Part shown: piece after piece, positions 28,171 through 36,466 of the stretch
How positions within the stretch are numbered: position 1 is the stretch's first letter
Layout: each line of letters starts with the position of its first letter
DNA from: AP-15 sp963732095
GTDB lineage: Bacteria > Pseudomonadota > Alphaproteobacteria > ATCC43930 > CGMCC-115725
DNA: 64,000 bases
Direction of reading: 5' to 3'
NCBI GenBank assembly: GCA_963732095.1
Contig: CAVSZA010000054.1
Span: forward strand, 186,001-250,000
Position numbers and translations under genes: made by a program
The notes under the pieces: model-generated
What the model was told of the DNA's origin: nothing
Databases searched by the model: none
The model's input: only the letters and a program-made list of their open reading frames with translations

Positions 28171-28652
28171 CGCGCCGCCCCCGCCCGCATCTCCGCGGCG
28201 GCGTCGAGCACGGCGCGGATGATCTTGTCATAGCCGGTGCAGCGGCAGAGATTGCCGGCAAGCCAGTAGCGGGTCTCTTCTTCGGTCGGGTTCAGATTCT
28301 CGTCGAGCAGCGCCTTGGCCGCGACGATGAACCCCGGCGTGCAGAACCCGCACTGCAACGCCGCATGCTCGAGGAATTTCTGCTGTACCGGATGCAGCTT
28401 TTCGCCCTCGGCGATGCCCTCGATGGTCGTAATCTTGCGGCCTTCGGCTTCGGCCCCGAGCATCAGGCACGAGCAGACAATGTTGCCGTCGACAATGACC
28501 GTGCAGGCGCCGCAATCGCCCGAGCTGCACCCTTCCTTGCTGCCGGTCAGGTTCAGTTCGTCGCGCAGCACATCGAGCATGGTCTGCTGCGGCTCGCACA
28601 GATATTCGACCGGCTCGCCGTTGATGATCGTCGATACGTGTTGTTTGGCCAT
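28167..28652 (-). CDS. 2Fe-2S subunit of the molybdenum hydroxylase
   Basis: A 161-aa protein. The N-terminal plant-ferredoxin cluster has CSSGDCGACTVIVDG with another Cys earlier and later; the C-terminal helical cluster has QCGFCTPGFI and CRCTGY. Both clusters are complete. Its start overlaps the FAD gene's stop (TAATG) and its stop overlaps the Mo subunit's start (ATGA), so all three are co-translated. Confidence 0.95.
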   Translation of the reverse strand: MAKQHVSTIINGEPVEYLCEPQQTMLDVLRDELNLTGSKEGCSSGDCGACTVIVDGNIVCSCLMLGAEAEGRKITTIEGIAEGEKLHPVQQKFLEHAALQCGFCTPGFIVAAKALLDENLNPTEEETRYWLAGNLCRCTGYDKIIRAVLDAAAEMRAGAAR

Positions 28653-29536
28653 TAGTGGGCTCCTGCGACGCGCCCGGCGGCGCGCTCAAATGCAATGGCG
28701 GCCGCCCGTCGTGCGAGGACGCCGGCGACCTTCGTTCGGTATTCGATCGTGCCGCGCTTGTCGTTGATCGGTTTGCAGGCTCGCTGCGCGGCGGTGTCGA
28801 GCCGGGAAAGCGTGTCGTCGTCGAGCCGGTGGCCCTTCAGGGCGTCGGCGGCCTCGTCGACGATGAGTTGGGTCGGCGCCACGGCGCCGAGAACGACGCG
28901 CGCATCGGTGCAGAGGCCAGCGGCGTCCAGAGTGACATTGACGCCGCATCCGACCACCGCGATATCCATCTCGGTACGCGGAATGAAGCGTAGATAGGCG
29001 TCAGATTGCCGCGGCTTGGGCTTTGGCACGCGAAACTCGACGATGAACTCGCCCTTCTTGAGCGAAGTCTGCCCGGGCCCGGTGACGATCGCCTCGACCG
29101 GCGCCTCGCGCCTACCGTCCGGGCCGGCAATGACGGCGACCGCACGCGCGCAGATCAGCGCCGGGACGCTGTCCGCAGCGGGCGAAGCATTGCACAGATT
29201 GCCGACAAGCGAGGCGCGTCCCTGGATCTGCTGCGAGCCGATCAGGTCGACGCCCTCGACGATCCCCGGCCAGGCGCGGGAAAAGGCTTCGTGCTCGCTC
29301 AGCATGACCCCCGGAGTAGCGGCGCCGATCACAAAGCTGTCGCCGGTATCACGAATGCCGATAAGATCCGGAATTCTCTTGAGGTCGACGATTACTTCGG
29401 GGCGCATTCGGCCCGACCGCAGCTGCACCAACAGATCGGTCCCGCCCGCCAACGGCTTTGCCAAACCGGGGGCGCGAGCGAGGGCATTGATGGCCTCGTC
29501 GACCGTTGTCGGTGCGGTGAAACTCAGACTAGGCAT
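28652..29536 (-). CDS. FAD-binding subunit of the molybdenum hydroxylase
   Basis: A protein of about 294 aa of the CoxM/CutM type. The FAD-binding signature AKPLAGGTDLLVQLRSG and the second loop ASLVGNLCNASPAADSVPAL are intact; the CO dehydrogenase flavoprotein C-terminal domain ends the protein. I start at ATG 29536 behind CAGGAG. It is the first gene of the operon. Confidence 0.93.
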   Translation of the reverse strand: MPSLSFTAPTTVDEAINALARAPGLAKPLAGGTDLLVQLRSGRMRPEVIVDLKRIPDLIGIRDTGDSFVIGAATPGVMLSEHEAFSRAWPGIVEGVDLIGSQQIQGRASLVGNLCNASPAADSVPALICARAVAVIAGPDGRREAPVEAIVTGPGQTSLKKGEFIVEFRVPKPKPRQSDAYLRFIPRTEMDIAVVGCGVNVTLDAAGLCTDARVVLGAVAPTQLIVDEAADALKGHRLDDDTLSRLDTAAQRACKPINDKRGTIEYRTKVAGVLARRAAAIAFERAAGRVAGAH

Positions 29537-29650
29537 TCTCGGCTCCTGACAATCACCAGGGCGCACCGGTGCAACGGCAGGCTGTCACGATGCGACCCGA
29601 AAGGAATGACGCTCACGCTTACACTACCATGCCATCCGGCGTGAAGCGCT

Positions 29651-30070
29651 ATGTTGATCCCGATTAACTGTCACCTGTTTCTCGATGACAGCGAGATCGA
29701 GGAAAGCTTTGTCCGAGCTTCCGGTCCCGGCGGCCAGAATGTCAACAAGGTGTCGAGCGCGGTGCAGCTCCGCTTCGACCTGTCGGGCTCGCGCTCGCTC
29801 CCGGAAGATGTGCGCGAGAGACTGGCGCGGTTGGCCGGGCATCGGCTGACGCGCGACGGCGTCATCGTCATCATTGCCCAGCGCTACCGTACGCAAGAAC
29901 GCAACCGCCAGGACGCGCTCGACCGGCTGATCGCATTGATTCGCCGTGCTGCGGTGCCGCCGGTTCCGCGCCGCCCAACCAAACCCAGCCGCGCCGCTAA
30001 GGAACGTCGGCTACAGGCGAAAGCCAAGCGTAGCGCCATCAAGGAATTGCGCCGGGCCGAGCCCGATTAG
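29651..30070 (+). CDS. arfB: alternative ribosome-rescue factor ArfB (YaeJ)
   Basis: A 139-aa peptidyl-tRNA hydrolase of the release-factor family. The GGQ catalytic motif is in ASGPGGQNVNKVSS (residues 27-29). There is no stop-codon recognition domain, and the tail is strongly basic (RRPTKPSRAAKERRLQAKAK), which enters the empty mRNA channel of stalled ribosomes. Length and layout match ArfB exactly. It is divergent from the molybdenum hydroxylase operon. Confidence 0.93.
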   Translation: MLIPINCHLFLDDSEIEESFVRASGPGGQNVNKVSSAVQLRFDLSGSRSLPEDVRERLARLAGHRLTRDGVIVIIAQRYRTQERNRQDALDRLIALIRRAAVPPVPRRPTKPSRAAKERRLQAKAKRSAIKELRRAEPD

Positions 30071-30233
30071 TGCTGCCGCGTGAAGGACGCGACGCCCCCA
30101 CCGTTTATCTGCGGGTCGCCTGCACCGCCTCCTCTCATTCCGACAGCTAATTGGTGGATTATACGTTGAAATTTTGTGACCGATCGCGGGCTGCGGGACG
30201 CCCGGCATGGGATCACCGGCGCACAGGGGCTTG

Positions 30234-30250
30234 CGAGGAATCGAACCTCG
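30234..30250 (-). other. tRNA T-arm-like fragment
   Basis: On the minus strand, CGAGGTTCGATTCCTCG forms a perfect 5-bp T stem with a 7-base loop that obeys the tRNA rule TTCRANY. It is followed by CAAGCCCC, which could be an acceptor 3' strand, but there is no CCA, no matching 5' acceptor and no anticodon or D arm upstream. It could be the remnant att site of an element that integrated in a tRNA gene, or chance. Confidence 0.3.
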
Positions 30251-30337
30251 TTGCGGCCGCGCTATGCAGAAATGCAAGATTATGTCTGAACAAAACCGCC
30301 CATCGGGGAGGGTCGGCTGAAACGAGGAGCCTGAGCG

Positions 30338-31150
30338 ATGCCCGAGATGGGTCTCAAGGACAAAATCGCGATCGTCACGGGTGCCGGCTCGCGTGGTGAC
30401 GGCATCGGCAACGGCAGGGCCGCCGCGATATTGCTCGCCCGCGAAGGCGCCAGAGTGGCGCTGCTCGATGCGATGAAAGAATGGGCCGACGCGACCAAGG
30501 CGATGATCGATGCCGAGGGCGGCACGTCGATGGTTGTCGTCGCCGATGTGGCCGATCCGGTTTCGAGTGCGGCGTCCGTCAGGGCGACGGTCGACGCGTG
30601 GGGTCGGCTCGACATTCTTGTCAACAACGTCGGCATCGGCGGACCCATCGGCAGTGCGGTCGATGTCGACCTTGCGGCATGGGACGCCGCCATGCGCGTC
30701 AACGTGACGTCGATGATGCTGATGGCAAAGCACGCCATTCCGGAAATGCGAAAGCGGGCTTCCGGTTCGATTGTCAATATCGCCTCGATCGACGGGCTGC
30801 GTGGCGGCAACCCAAGCCTATTCTACTCGACATCCAAGGGCGCCGTTGTCAACATGACGCGCTCGATGGCGGCCCACCACGGGCCGGAGGGCATCCGCGT
30901 CAATTGCATTGCGCCCGGCTACGTCTATACGCCGATGGTCTATTCCCGCGGCATGGAGCCGGAGCTGCGTGAGGCACGCCGCAAGAACACTCTGTTGCAC
31001 ACCGAGGGTACCGGCTGGGACGTCGGCAATGGCGTCGTGTATCTAGTGTCCGATCAGTCGGCCTGGGTGACAGGCATCATCCTGTCGATCGACGCCGGCT
31101 CCATGGCGGGTACGGTGGGTAATACAACGCCGCCACGCGCGTTCGAATAG
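30338..31150 (+). CDS. short-chain dehydrogenase/reductase
   Basis: A 270-aa classical SDR. The NAD(P) site reads VTGAGSRGDGIGNGRA, the NNVG motif is LDILVNNVGIGG, and the catalytic Ser, Tyr and Lys are in SIVNIASIDG and YSTSKGAVV. The C-terminal IDAGSMAGT is typical. It is followed after 5 bases by a Baeyer-Villiger monooxygenase stub, and the pair probably served ketone or lactone breakdown. Confidence 0.9.
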   Translation: MPEMGLKDKIAIVTGAGSRGDGIGNGRAAAILLAREGARVALLDAMKEWADATKAMIDAEGGTSMVVVADVADPVSSAASVRATVDAWGRLDILVNNVGIGGPIGSAVDVDLAAWDAAMRVNVTSMMLMAKHAIPEMRKRASGSIVNIASIDGLRGGNPSLFYSTSKGAVVNMTRSMAAHHGPEGIRVNCIAPGYVYTPMVYSRGMEPELREARRKNTLLHTEGTGWDVGNGVVYLVSDQSAWVTGIILSIDAGSMAGTVGNTTPPRAFE

Positions 31151-31155
31151 TACAC

Positions 31156-31421
31156 ATGGAAGGGGAAGAATTGGCCAGTGCAGCTCAAAACTTTGACGCT
31201 GTCGTGATCGGCGCAGGCTATTCCGGCATGCACATGCTGAAGTCGCTGCGCGACAAATTGGGGCTGAAGGTGCGGCTTGATGAAGCCGGCGAAACCGTCG
31301 GCGGCACCTGGTACTGGAACTCCAAACCATCGATGGACACCTCGCGCTGTTCGGCGCCGATCCCAATGCGATCAGTCAGTTCGATAAGCACTTGGGCGAG
31401 TTGCTTGCGACAAAGATTTGA
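31156..31421 (+). pseudogene. Baeyer-Villiger flavin monooxygenase, N-terminal stub
   Basis: The frame begins SAAQNFDAVVIGAGYSGMHM, the Rossmann FAD motif, and reaches ETVGGTWYWN, a hallmark of this family, about 50 residues in. The next conserved RYPG/RxD region is absent. From about 31306, a second frame starting LVLELQTIDGHLALFG and ending HLGELLATKI at a stop at 31421 reads like real protein, so the gene seems joined to the tail of an unrelated gene by deletion. The result is not a functional monooxygenase. Confidence 0.7.
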
Positions 31422-31438
31422 CGAGCCATATTTCCCGA

Positions 31439-31630
31439 ATGACGGTTTTTCTGACAATCTTGCTCGTTCTCGCGATGCTCGGCACGTTGACCGTGCTCGG
31501 CTTTGGCGTCGCGAGCTTGCTGCGCGGCGGCGACCCGCGCCGCTCGAACAAGCTGATGCAGTCGCGCGTGATCATGCAGGCGCTGGCACTGGTGCTGCTG
31601 GCGATGCTGATGCTGCTGGCGCGGCACTAG
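31439..31630 (+). CDS. twin-transmembrane protein (HIG1-type)
   Basis: A 63-aa inner-membrane protein with two helices (FLTILLVLAMLGTLTVLGFG and VIMQALALVLLAMLMLL) separated by a polar RGGDPRRSNKLMQSRV loop. This is the small protein found just upstream of the cobalamin adenosyltransferase and ETF genes in many Hyphomicrobiales. HIG1-domain proteins support cytochrome oxidase, but the role here is unknown. Confidence 0.8.
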   Translation: MTVFLTILLVLAMLGTLTVLGFGVASLLRGGDPRRSNKLMQSRVIMQALALVLLAMLMLLARH

Positions 31631-31645
31631 GCCCAGGGATCGCAG

Positions 31646-32209
31646 ATGGTTCGGCTGACCCGGATCTACACGCGCGGCGGCGACGGCGGCGAGACCTCGC
31701 TCGGCGACGGTGCCCGCGTGCCGAAGCATGCCTTGCGGGTCGCCGCTTATGGCACCGTCGACGAGGCAAACGCGGCGATCGGGATCGCTCGGCTGCACGC
31801 CGATGCGGCGGCAGACGACATGCTCGGCCGCATCCAGAACGATCTTTTTGACCTCGGCGCGGATCTGTGCACGCCGGAAGACGGCCGGCGCGCGGCCGGC
31901 GCATTGCGCATCGCCGCCGCCCAAGTCGAGCGTCTCGAGCACGAGATCGATGCAATGAACGCGGCGCTGCGGCCGCTCGACTCGTTTATCCTGCCGGGCG
32001 GGACATCGGCCGCCGCCCACCTCCACCTCGCGCGCACGATTATCCGGCGGGCCGAGCGCCTGGTCAGCGAGCTCGCCCGGATCGAGCCGGTCAACCCCGA
32101 GGCCTTCAAATACCTGAACCGTCTCTCCGACCACCTTTTCGTGCTCGGCCGCCGGGTCAACGATGGCGGCGCGAGCGACGTGCTGTGGCGCCCCGGCGCC
32201 AACCGCTGA
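31646..32209 (+). CDS. cob(I)yrinic acid a,c-diamide adenosyltransferase (PduO type)
   Basis: A 187-aa PduO/MMAB-type ATP:cob(I)alamin adenosyltransferase. The N-terminal ATP loop is RIYTRGGDGGETSLGDG, and the helical bundle carries the conserved RTIIRRAERLV Arg/Glu set and FKYLNRLSDHLFVLGRRVN. It makes adenosylcobalamin, the cofactor of methylmalonyl-CoA mutase and similar enzymes. It starts 15 bases after the twin-TM gene. In relatives etfB follows directly, but here 4.2 kb intervene. Confidence 0.93.
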   Translation: MVRLTRIYTRGGDGGETSLGDGARVPKHALRVAAYGTVDEANAAIGIARLHADAAADDMLGRIQNDLFDLGADLCTPEDGRRAAGALRIAAAQVERLEHEIDAMNAALRPLDSFILPGGTSAAAHLHLARTIIRRAERLVSELARIEPVNPEAFKYLNRLSDHLFVLGRRVNDGGASDVLWRPGANR

Positions 32210-32496
32210 GCAGGCCGGCGGGCGGGCGTGAGTGCGCCGGGTCGGCGTCTCTCACCGAGTGTCGGGATATTTTACACTCTGTACTCCGCGTCGCGGATTT
32301 TTGCGTTTTAATTTAATGACTTTCCTCGGCTAAAGGCCAAATATTCGAAGATACAGTTAATCTAGACACGTTGAGTGACGATTTGGGCCTGTAAAAGCCG
32401 CCGTCCTGCCAGCGCTCGTCGGCGTCCCTTACACTTTTTTCCTTTGTGGAGAAAACCAGCCACTGTTAACTATTTTCCCCCGGCTGTCCCAAGAAG
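32210..32496 (+). promoter_or_regulatory. AT-rich upstream region of the PEP-CTERM gene
   Basis: Non-coding and far richer in A and T than its surroundings. Two identical heptamers TTACACT occur at 32272-32278 and 32429-32435, 157 bases apart, with a TGTAAAA near 32391 between them. These are candidate upstream sites for the activator that sigma-54 needs; the assignment is inference. Confidence 0.45.
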
Positions 32497-32512
32497 TGGC
32501 TCCAAAGTTGCA
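32497..32512 (+). promoter_or_regulatory. sigma-54 (-24/-12) promoter
   Basis: TGGCTCCAAAGTTGCA matches the RpoN consensus TGGCAC-N5-TTGCW with exact GG-N10-GC spacing; it differs in one core base (T for A). It lies 47 bases upstream of the PEP-CTERM gene start. PEP-CTERM/exosortase genes are known to be under RpoN with a PrsK/PrsR two-component system, so the location fits. Confidence 0.65.
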
Positions 32513-32559
32513 CCATGAGCGCTGGCAAAATTGACAAAGTATTAATTTAGGAACAGCGC

Positions 32560-33532
32560 ATGACTTATCCCGTCAGGTTTTTCTGTGGGCCGCTCCGCCT
32601 CGGCGCCCTCGCGGCCGCGGCGGTATGGGCAATTCCGCAGGCGCACGCCGTACCGTTTAGCCTTGGCGCGTTCGATACGTATGGCATCCTGGTGAATGAC
32701 GGCGCTTCGGGCGGGGACATCAACACCGCTCCAGTCAATGCCAATATCGGCATCGGCGCTGTGACCGGGCCGGTCAATCTCCACAACGAAATCGTCAACG
32801 GAAAAGTGGATTGCGAGGGCAGCTGTGCAACGGCGGTCTCGGGCGGCGCGATCACGGGCACGCAACCCGTTTCTCTAGGAGGAGCCTTACCATCCGGATC
32901 TCCGGCCTCCGTCAACTCCAACGTGTCGGCGGTAGAGACCGCGATAACGACAGCCAAGAATTTTTCATCGACCTATGGTGCAGAGGCGGGATCGGGCACC
33001 CGCCGTAACGATACATAATACTACCCAGACTATCCAAGCGAGTAACGGGTTTCACGACCCGTCGGGCGCATTTGTGTTCACCGCGCCGAGCTTCAGCCTC
33101 AATCACAATACCCTCACCATCAACGGCACGTCATCGCAGTTTGTGGTGATCGACGTTACCGGGACGGGCAGCAACGCTCTGGACGGGGCGTTGACGCTCA
33201 CCGGCGGCATCACCCCCGACCAGGTGCTGATCAACTTCATCGGCGTGGGTGGTAGTAATGTCGGAGGCGCGGCAAATGGCGCCACACTCGACGGGACTTT
33301 CCTGATACCGAACCAACCCATCAATTTGAACGAGCTCACGATTGACGGCCATCTCTTCGCCGGTGAGGCGGGCCAGAATTTCCAACTCGTCTCCAACTCG
33401 TTTGTCGCCCAGCCCCCGTTGGCGCCGCCAACGCCACCGGTGCCAGAGCCGACCTCGCTGGCCCTGCTCGGCGCCGGCCTTGCCGCCCTTGGCATCATCC
33501 GGCAGCGCCATCACCCGGTTGCGCGGTCGTAG
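32560..33532 (+). CDS. PEP-CTERM sorting domain surface protein, one frameshift
   Basis: About 323 aa after removing one G at 32994-32996 (joining AEAGSG to APAVTIHNTT). The N-terminus is a Sec signal peptide (GALAAAAVWAIPQAHA); the body is Gly/Asn/Thr rich and beta-type with DGALTLTGG and ITPDQVLINFIGVGG-like segments, typical of choice-of-anchor proteins; the C-terminus is VPEPTSLALLGAGLAALG followed by RQRHH, the PEP-CTERM signal cut by exosortase. The protein is predicted to be exported and anchored or released outside. No exosortase is in the window. Confidence 0.8.
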
Positions 33533-33711
33533 CCCTCTCGCGTCGGGCGCGGGCGCAACCTGGAGCCCGGAACCTGGGCGTCCCGCCCGCATGGGCGCCA
33601 AGGGGTCCGCGGTTCGGGAATGACGCCGATCCGCCTGGAAAACGCCTTCGGCGCCGGAATTGAGGGCATTTCTCGCGGAAAATCCCACCAGAAATTGAGA
33701 GGCCGCCGCCG

Positions 33712-34091
33712 TTACAGGTAACGCTCTGTAAAGAACTCCGACATGACCAGGGTTCGTTGGCGACGGCCTCGCAGCAGCAGTGCAACTGGCAGGACCCGCG
33801 GTGCAGCTGACGGTGACGCTCAGCGACGGATAGGCCGCCAAGACAGCATTTGCCTTTAGCGACCGCGCAGTTGGCTAGCGTCGCGGGCGAGGCGCTGCAG
33901 CTCGACGCCGGGACCCGCTGGGCAGGTCGTCGCATTGTAGACCATCGCGTAGCGTCCGCCCTCCTCGACCCGCGAGCATCATCGTGTTCCAGGTCCAGAA
34001 GCGCCTGCGCGAATTCGATCATGCCTAACATCAGCGTAAGAAACGCGGACATGACTATCGTCGCCTCGACCGCTCCCTCCTCCGAGCGCAT
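33712..34091 (-). pseudogene. TadE-like pseudopilin, second copy, four frameshifts
   Basis: The start EGAVEATIVMSAFLTLML is a TadE helix motif. Removing single bases at 33999-34000, 33969-33971, 33910-33912 and 33856-33858 gives a smooth protein: ALWTWNTMMLAVEEGGRYAMVYN, then CPAGPASSCSASPATLANC and AVAKANAVLAAYPSLSVTVSC, closely like the intact TadE gene at 2779. The C-terminus cannot be resolved; the end I give is a nearby stop. Four shifts in 380 bases is dense even for sequencing error, so real decay is possible. Confidence 0.6.
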
Positions 34092-34122
34092 CGGCCATTA
34101 CCGGGCATGGCGCGTGCCGCCG

Positions 34123-34745
34123 TCACTTGTACCGGGTCACCGTCGTCGCGCTGAGCGGCGACGGGAAAGGGGCAAAGCTCGCATAGGCGAGCATCGGCGT
34201 GAAGTTCTGGGTCGCGCTGACGGAGAAGTATTGGAGAAAGCGCGTATCGGTCAGTCCGGTTGCAGGATTGGTTTTTCCCGCACACGGATTTGGATTAGCC
34301 GCCCCCGGACAGGGGGGCGTCGTCCCGGCGGGCGACCCTTGTCGACACAAGTGCAAACGACGGAGACCGTGGGGGTGGCCGCGGGCGAGAAGCTCGTAAA
34401 GCTGGTCACCGTGCTTTTCGTGTTCGTCCAACTCGGGGCGTCACCGGGAGTTGCTCTGGCATATTCCGCCCCGGCGCGGGTGGCCGCTTCGAGGGTCGCC
34501 TGCCGGTTCGCCAAATCCCCGTAATCGGCGGCGCCGAGGGCAAGAGCGACCAACAGCGGCGCCGTAATCGCGAATTCGACCGCCGCGCTGCCGGCAGTTC
34601 CGGCCGTGCTCCGGTGATGTAGCCGGGTCGTCCCGCCGAGAACACGCAGCACGCGACCCGCCGGGCCCGCTGTCCCGGATGGCGCGATGCGTGCAGCCCG
34701 CAGCTCGAGCCACGCAACGATTCTGTCGAGCATAGTCTCCCTCAT
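34123..34745 (-). CDS. TadE-like pseudopilin, second copy, one frameshift
   Basis: About 207 aa after adding one base at 34336-34338. The TadE motif GSAAVEFAITAPLLVALALG is followed by ATLEAATRAGAEYARATPG and, after the shift, DKGSPAGTTPPCPG up to the C-terminal FTPMLAYASFAPFPSPLS. The start is the ATG at 34745, overlapping the TadG-like stop (ATGA), the same arrangement as in the first Tad operon. Confidence 0.75.
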
Positions 34746-36019
34746 TCGGCGAGCGCCACCGCTCCGGTCAGATTGCTCGGCGTCGTGACGCCGTCCGCGC
34801 CGCACTGCGAAGCGTTCAATGTTGACGACCCGCTGAAGGTAACGGACTGCGCGGTCAGCACGGTGCAGTTAGAGCTGCTGCTCCCGGTAAATGTGACCCC
34901 CGCTCCCGGCACATAGATTGCGCCGGTAAATGTGCAGGACGAGGGGTTGCCCGAGCAGCCGGAGAAGTCCGCGGTTTTGGTATCGGCCGCGACCTGGTAA
35001 ATCACGAGGCCCTGGTAGGGGACCCCGCCGGAACTCGGCGCGGTAAGCGTCACCGTGGGCGCCGGGTTGCCGGCCTGTATGGCGATTTTCCCGTTGTTGT
35101 AGACGACAAATGTGACGTCACCGCCGCTGACCTTGGCACCCCCATGTATCGTCAAATCACCGGCCACAAAGTAAGTGCCCGTACCCAGGGTGGCATTCGC
35201 GTTGCCCTGGAAGGTCATCCCTTTGTAACAGCCGGCGTTGAGCTGGATGGCGTTGTTTGCATTGGGATCGTTTGCGCAATTCGCGACCGCCGGCAGCATG
35301 ATGCCGGTGACGCGCGCGGCATATAGATCCACCGTCGTTCCGTTAATTTTAGTGCAGTTGGCGCACCCCATCACGGCGCCCGGGGTCACGACCGCCGAGG
35401 CGGTCAGGGTCGCGCCGCCGGTGACCGAGACCGCTCCGGGAGCCGAGTTGAAATTGGAGTTCGCGTCCAACGAGCACCCGGGCATGTTGACGCTAGCGGC
35501 GCCCGATATAGTCACGCCGGTGTCGACGGCCGGATTACTTTGCGGCGTGCCGAGCGCAAGCACGCAAGAGGGGTTGGACAGAGCGGTAGCGACGGCGCGG
35601 GTCTTGATCGTGACGTTCGGCATGTAGAGGCTCGCGAAGAGACCGCCCTGCTGCTGTGACAGAATGACTTCGACCGCGTCCTGGTTATTTAAATTCGGAC
35701 CGCTGCTCGGCGGGTTGTTGACCGTGATCGTGTTCGGCCTGTTGTTGTTGAAGCCGTTGCTCGTCGCAGTAGTGGTCGCCTGCGCCGTGATATCCGCCAC
35801 GTTCGCAGCAACTTCCATTGCGCCGGAAATCGCGGCTTCGTCCGCGGCCGATTGGTTCTGGCGCTTGATCGCGTACCACAGCCCGGTCTCGGTCCCAAGA
35901 CCGGCAAGCCCGACGAAGGCGGGGATCAGAAGGGCGACCATAACCGCGACAAACCCTCGGCGGTCGCGCGGCAGCCGCGCCAGCGCCGCCCGAAGCCGAC
36001 CTCCTGGGCTAATTGTCAT
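34742..36019 (-). CDS. TadG-like pilus assembly/adhesin protein, second copy
   Basis: About 425 aa, intact. The Tad helix is GFVAVMVALLIPAFVGLAGL, then TETGLWYAIKRQNQSAADEAA, which is nearly the same as in the copy at 885. The body shows short extended repeats (GTYFVAGDLTIHGGAKVSGG) and a Cys-rich end with VYNNGKIAIQAG-type beta strands, consistent with a secreted adhesin domain. The start is ATG 36019 (MTISPGGRLRAAL). It leads a TadG-TadE-TadE unit on the minus strand. Confidence 0.75.
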   Translation of the reverse strand: MTISPGGRLRAALARLPRDRRGFVAVMVALLIPAFVGLAGLGTETGLWYAIKRQNQSAADEAAISGAMEVAANVADITAQATTTATSNGFNNNRPNTITVNNPPSSGPNLNNQDAVEVILSQQQGGLFASLYMPNVTIKTRAVATALSNPSCVLALGTPQSNPAVDTGVTISGAASVNMPGCSLDANSNFNSAPGAVSVTGGATLTASAVVTPGAVMGCANCTKINGTTVDLYAARVTGIMLPAVANCANDPNANNAIQLNAGCYKGMTFQGNANATLGTGTYFVAGDLTIHGGAKVSGGDVTFVVYNNGKIAIQAGNPAPTVTLTAPSSGGVPYQGLVIYQVAADTKTADFSGCSGNPSSCTFTGAIYVPGAGVTFTGSSSSNCTVLTAQSVTFSGSSTLNASQCGADGVTTPSNLTGAVALAE

Positions 36020-36466
36020 CGCCAACCCCGATCCGCTTCTGTCCGGGGTTGGTGTCGGGCGGCGCAGCGGGTTCGGCGGCTGAGAAGGCGCCGGCCAATC
36101 CTTAACCATTCATTGCCAGCCAATATGCGGGATCCCCGCGTCGTTGTTCGGCAAGGTCTTTACGCCCGGTGAGTTGATCGATGGCGGAAGCGCTCGTGTC
36201 ATCGAATTTTAATGATTTTCAGCGCGTTGGCAAGCCGGACGCTACGCCGGAACCCCGGGCCGACGCGATTTGATGCCCACGCCCGAGATGACCACCGCCG
36301 GCCCAAATCCGGCAGCTTCGATGCGCCGCTTCGAATGGCGGCAACGGCATGGTTCCCGCGGATGCTGCATCAGCAGAGAGGGGCTTGCCTTCACCTTGGG
36401 CCCGTGCACAAATCATGATCCCGACGGCGGGAAAGTGCGTGCCGCCGCTGCAACGGCGAGGATGAG
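36020..36466. other. non-coding region before etfB
   Basis: About 450 bases between the divergent TadG-like and etfB genes. No ORF with family features, hairpin or repeat stands out. It must contain promoters for both sides. Confidence 0.4.

Noticed and set aside
26797..28233. 478-aa ORF on the plus strand
   Set aside because: It is antisense to the intact molybdenum subunit gene and shows no family features.
30220..30310. Complete tRNA gene
   Set aside because: Only the T arm fits; the acceptor, D and anticodon arms are missing.
33131..33841. 236-aa ORF on the minus strand
   Set aside because: It is partly the C-part of the broken TadE gene and partly antisense to the PEP-CTERM gene; it is not a separate gene.
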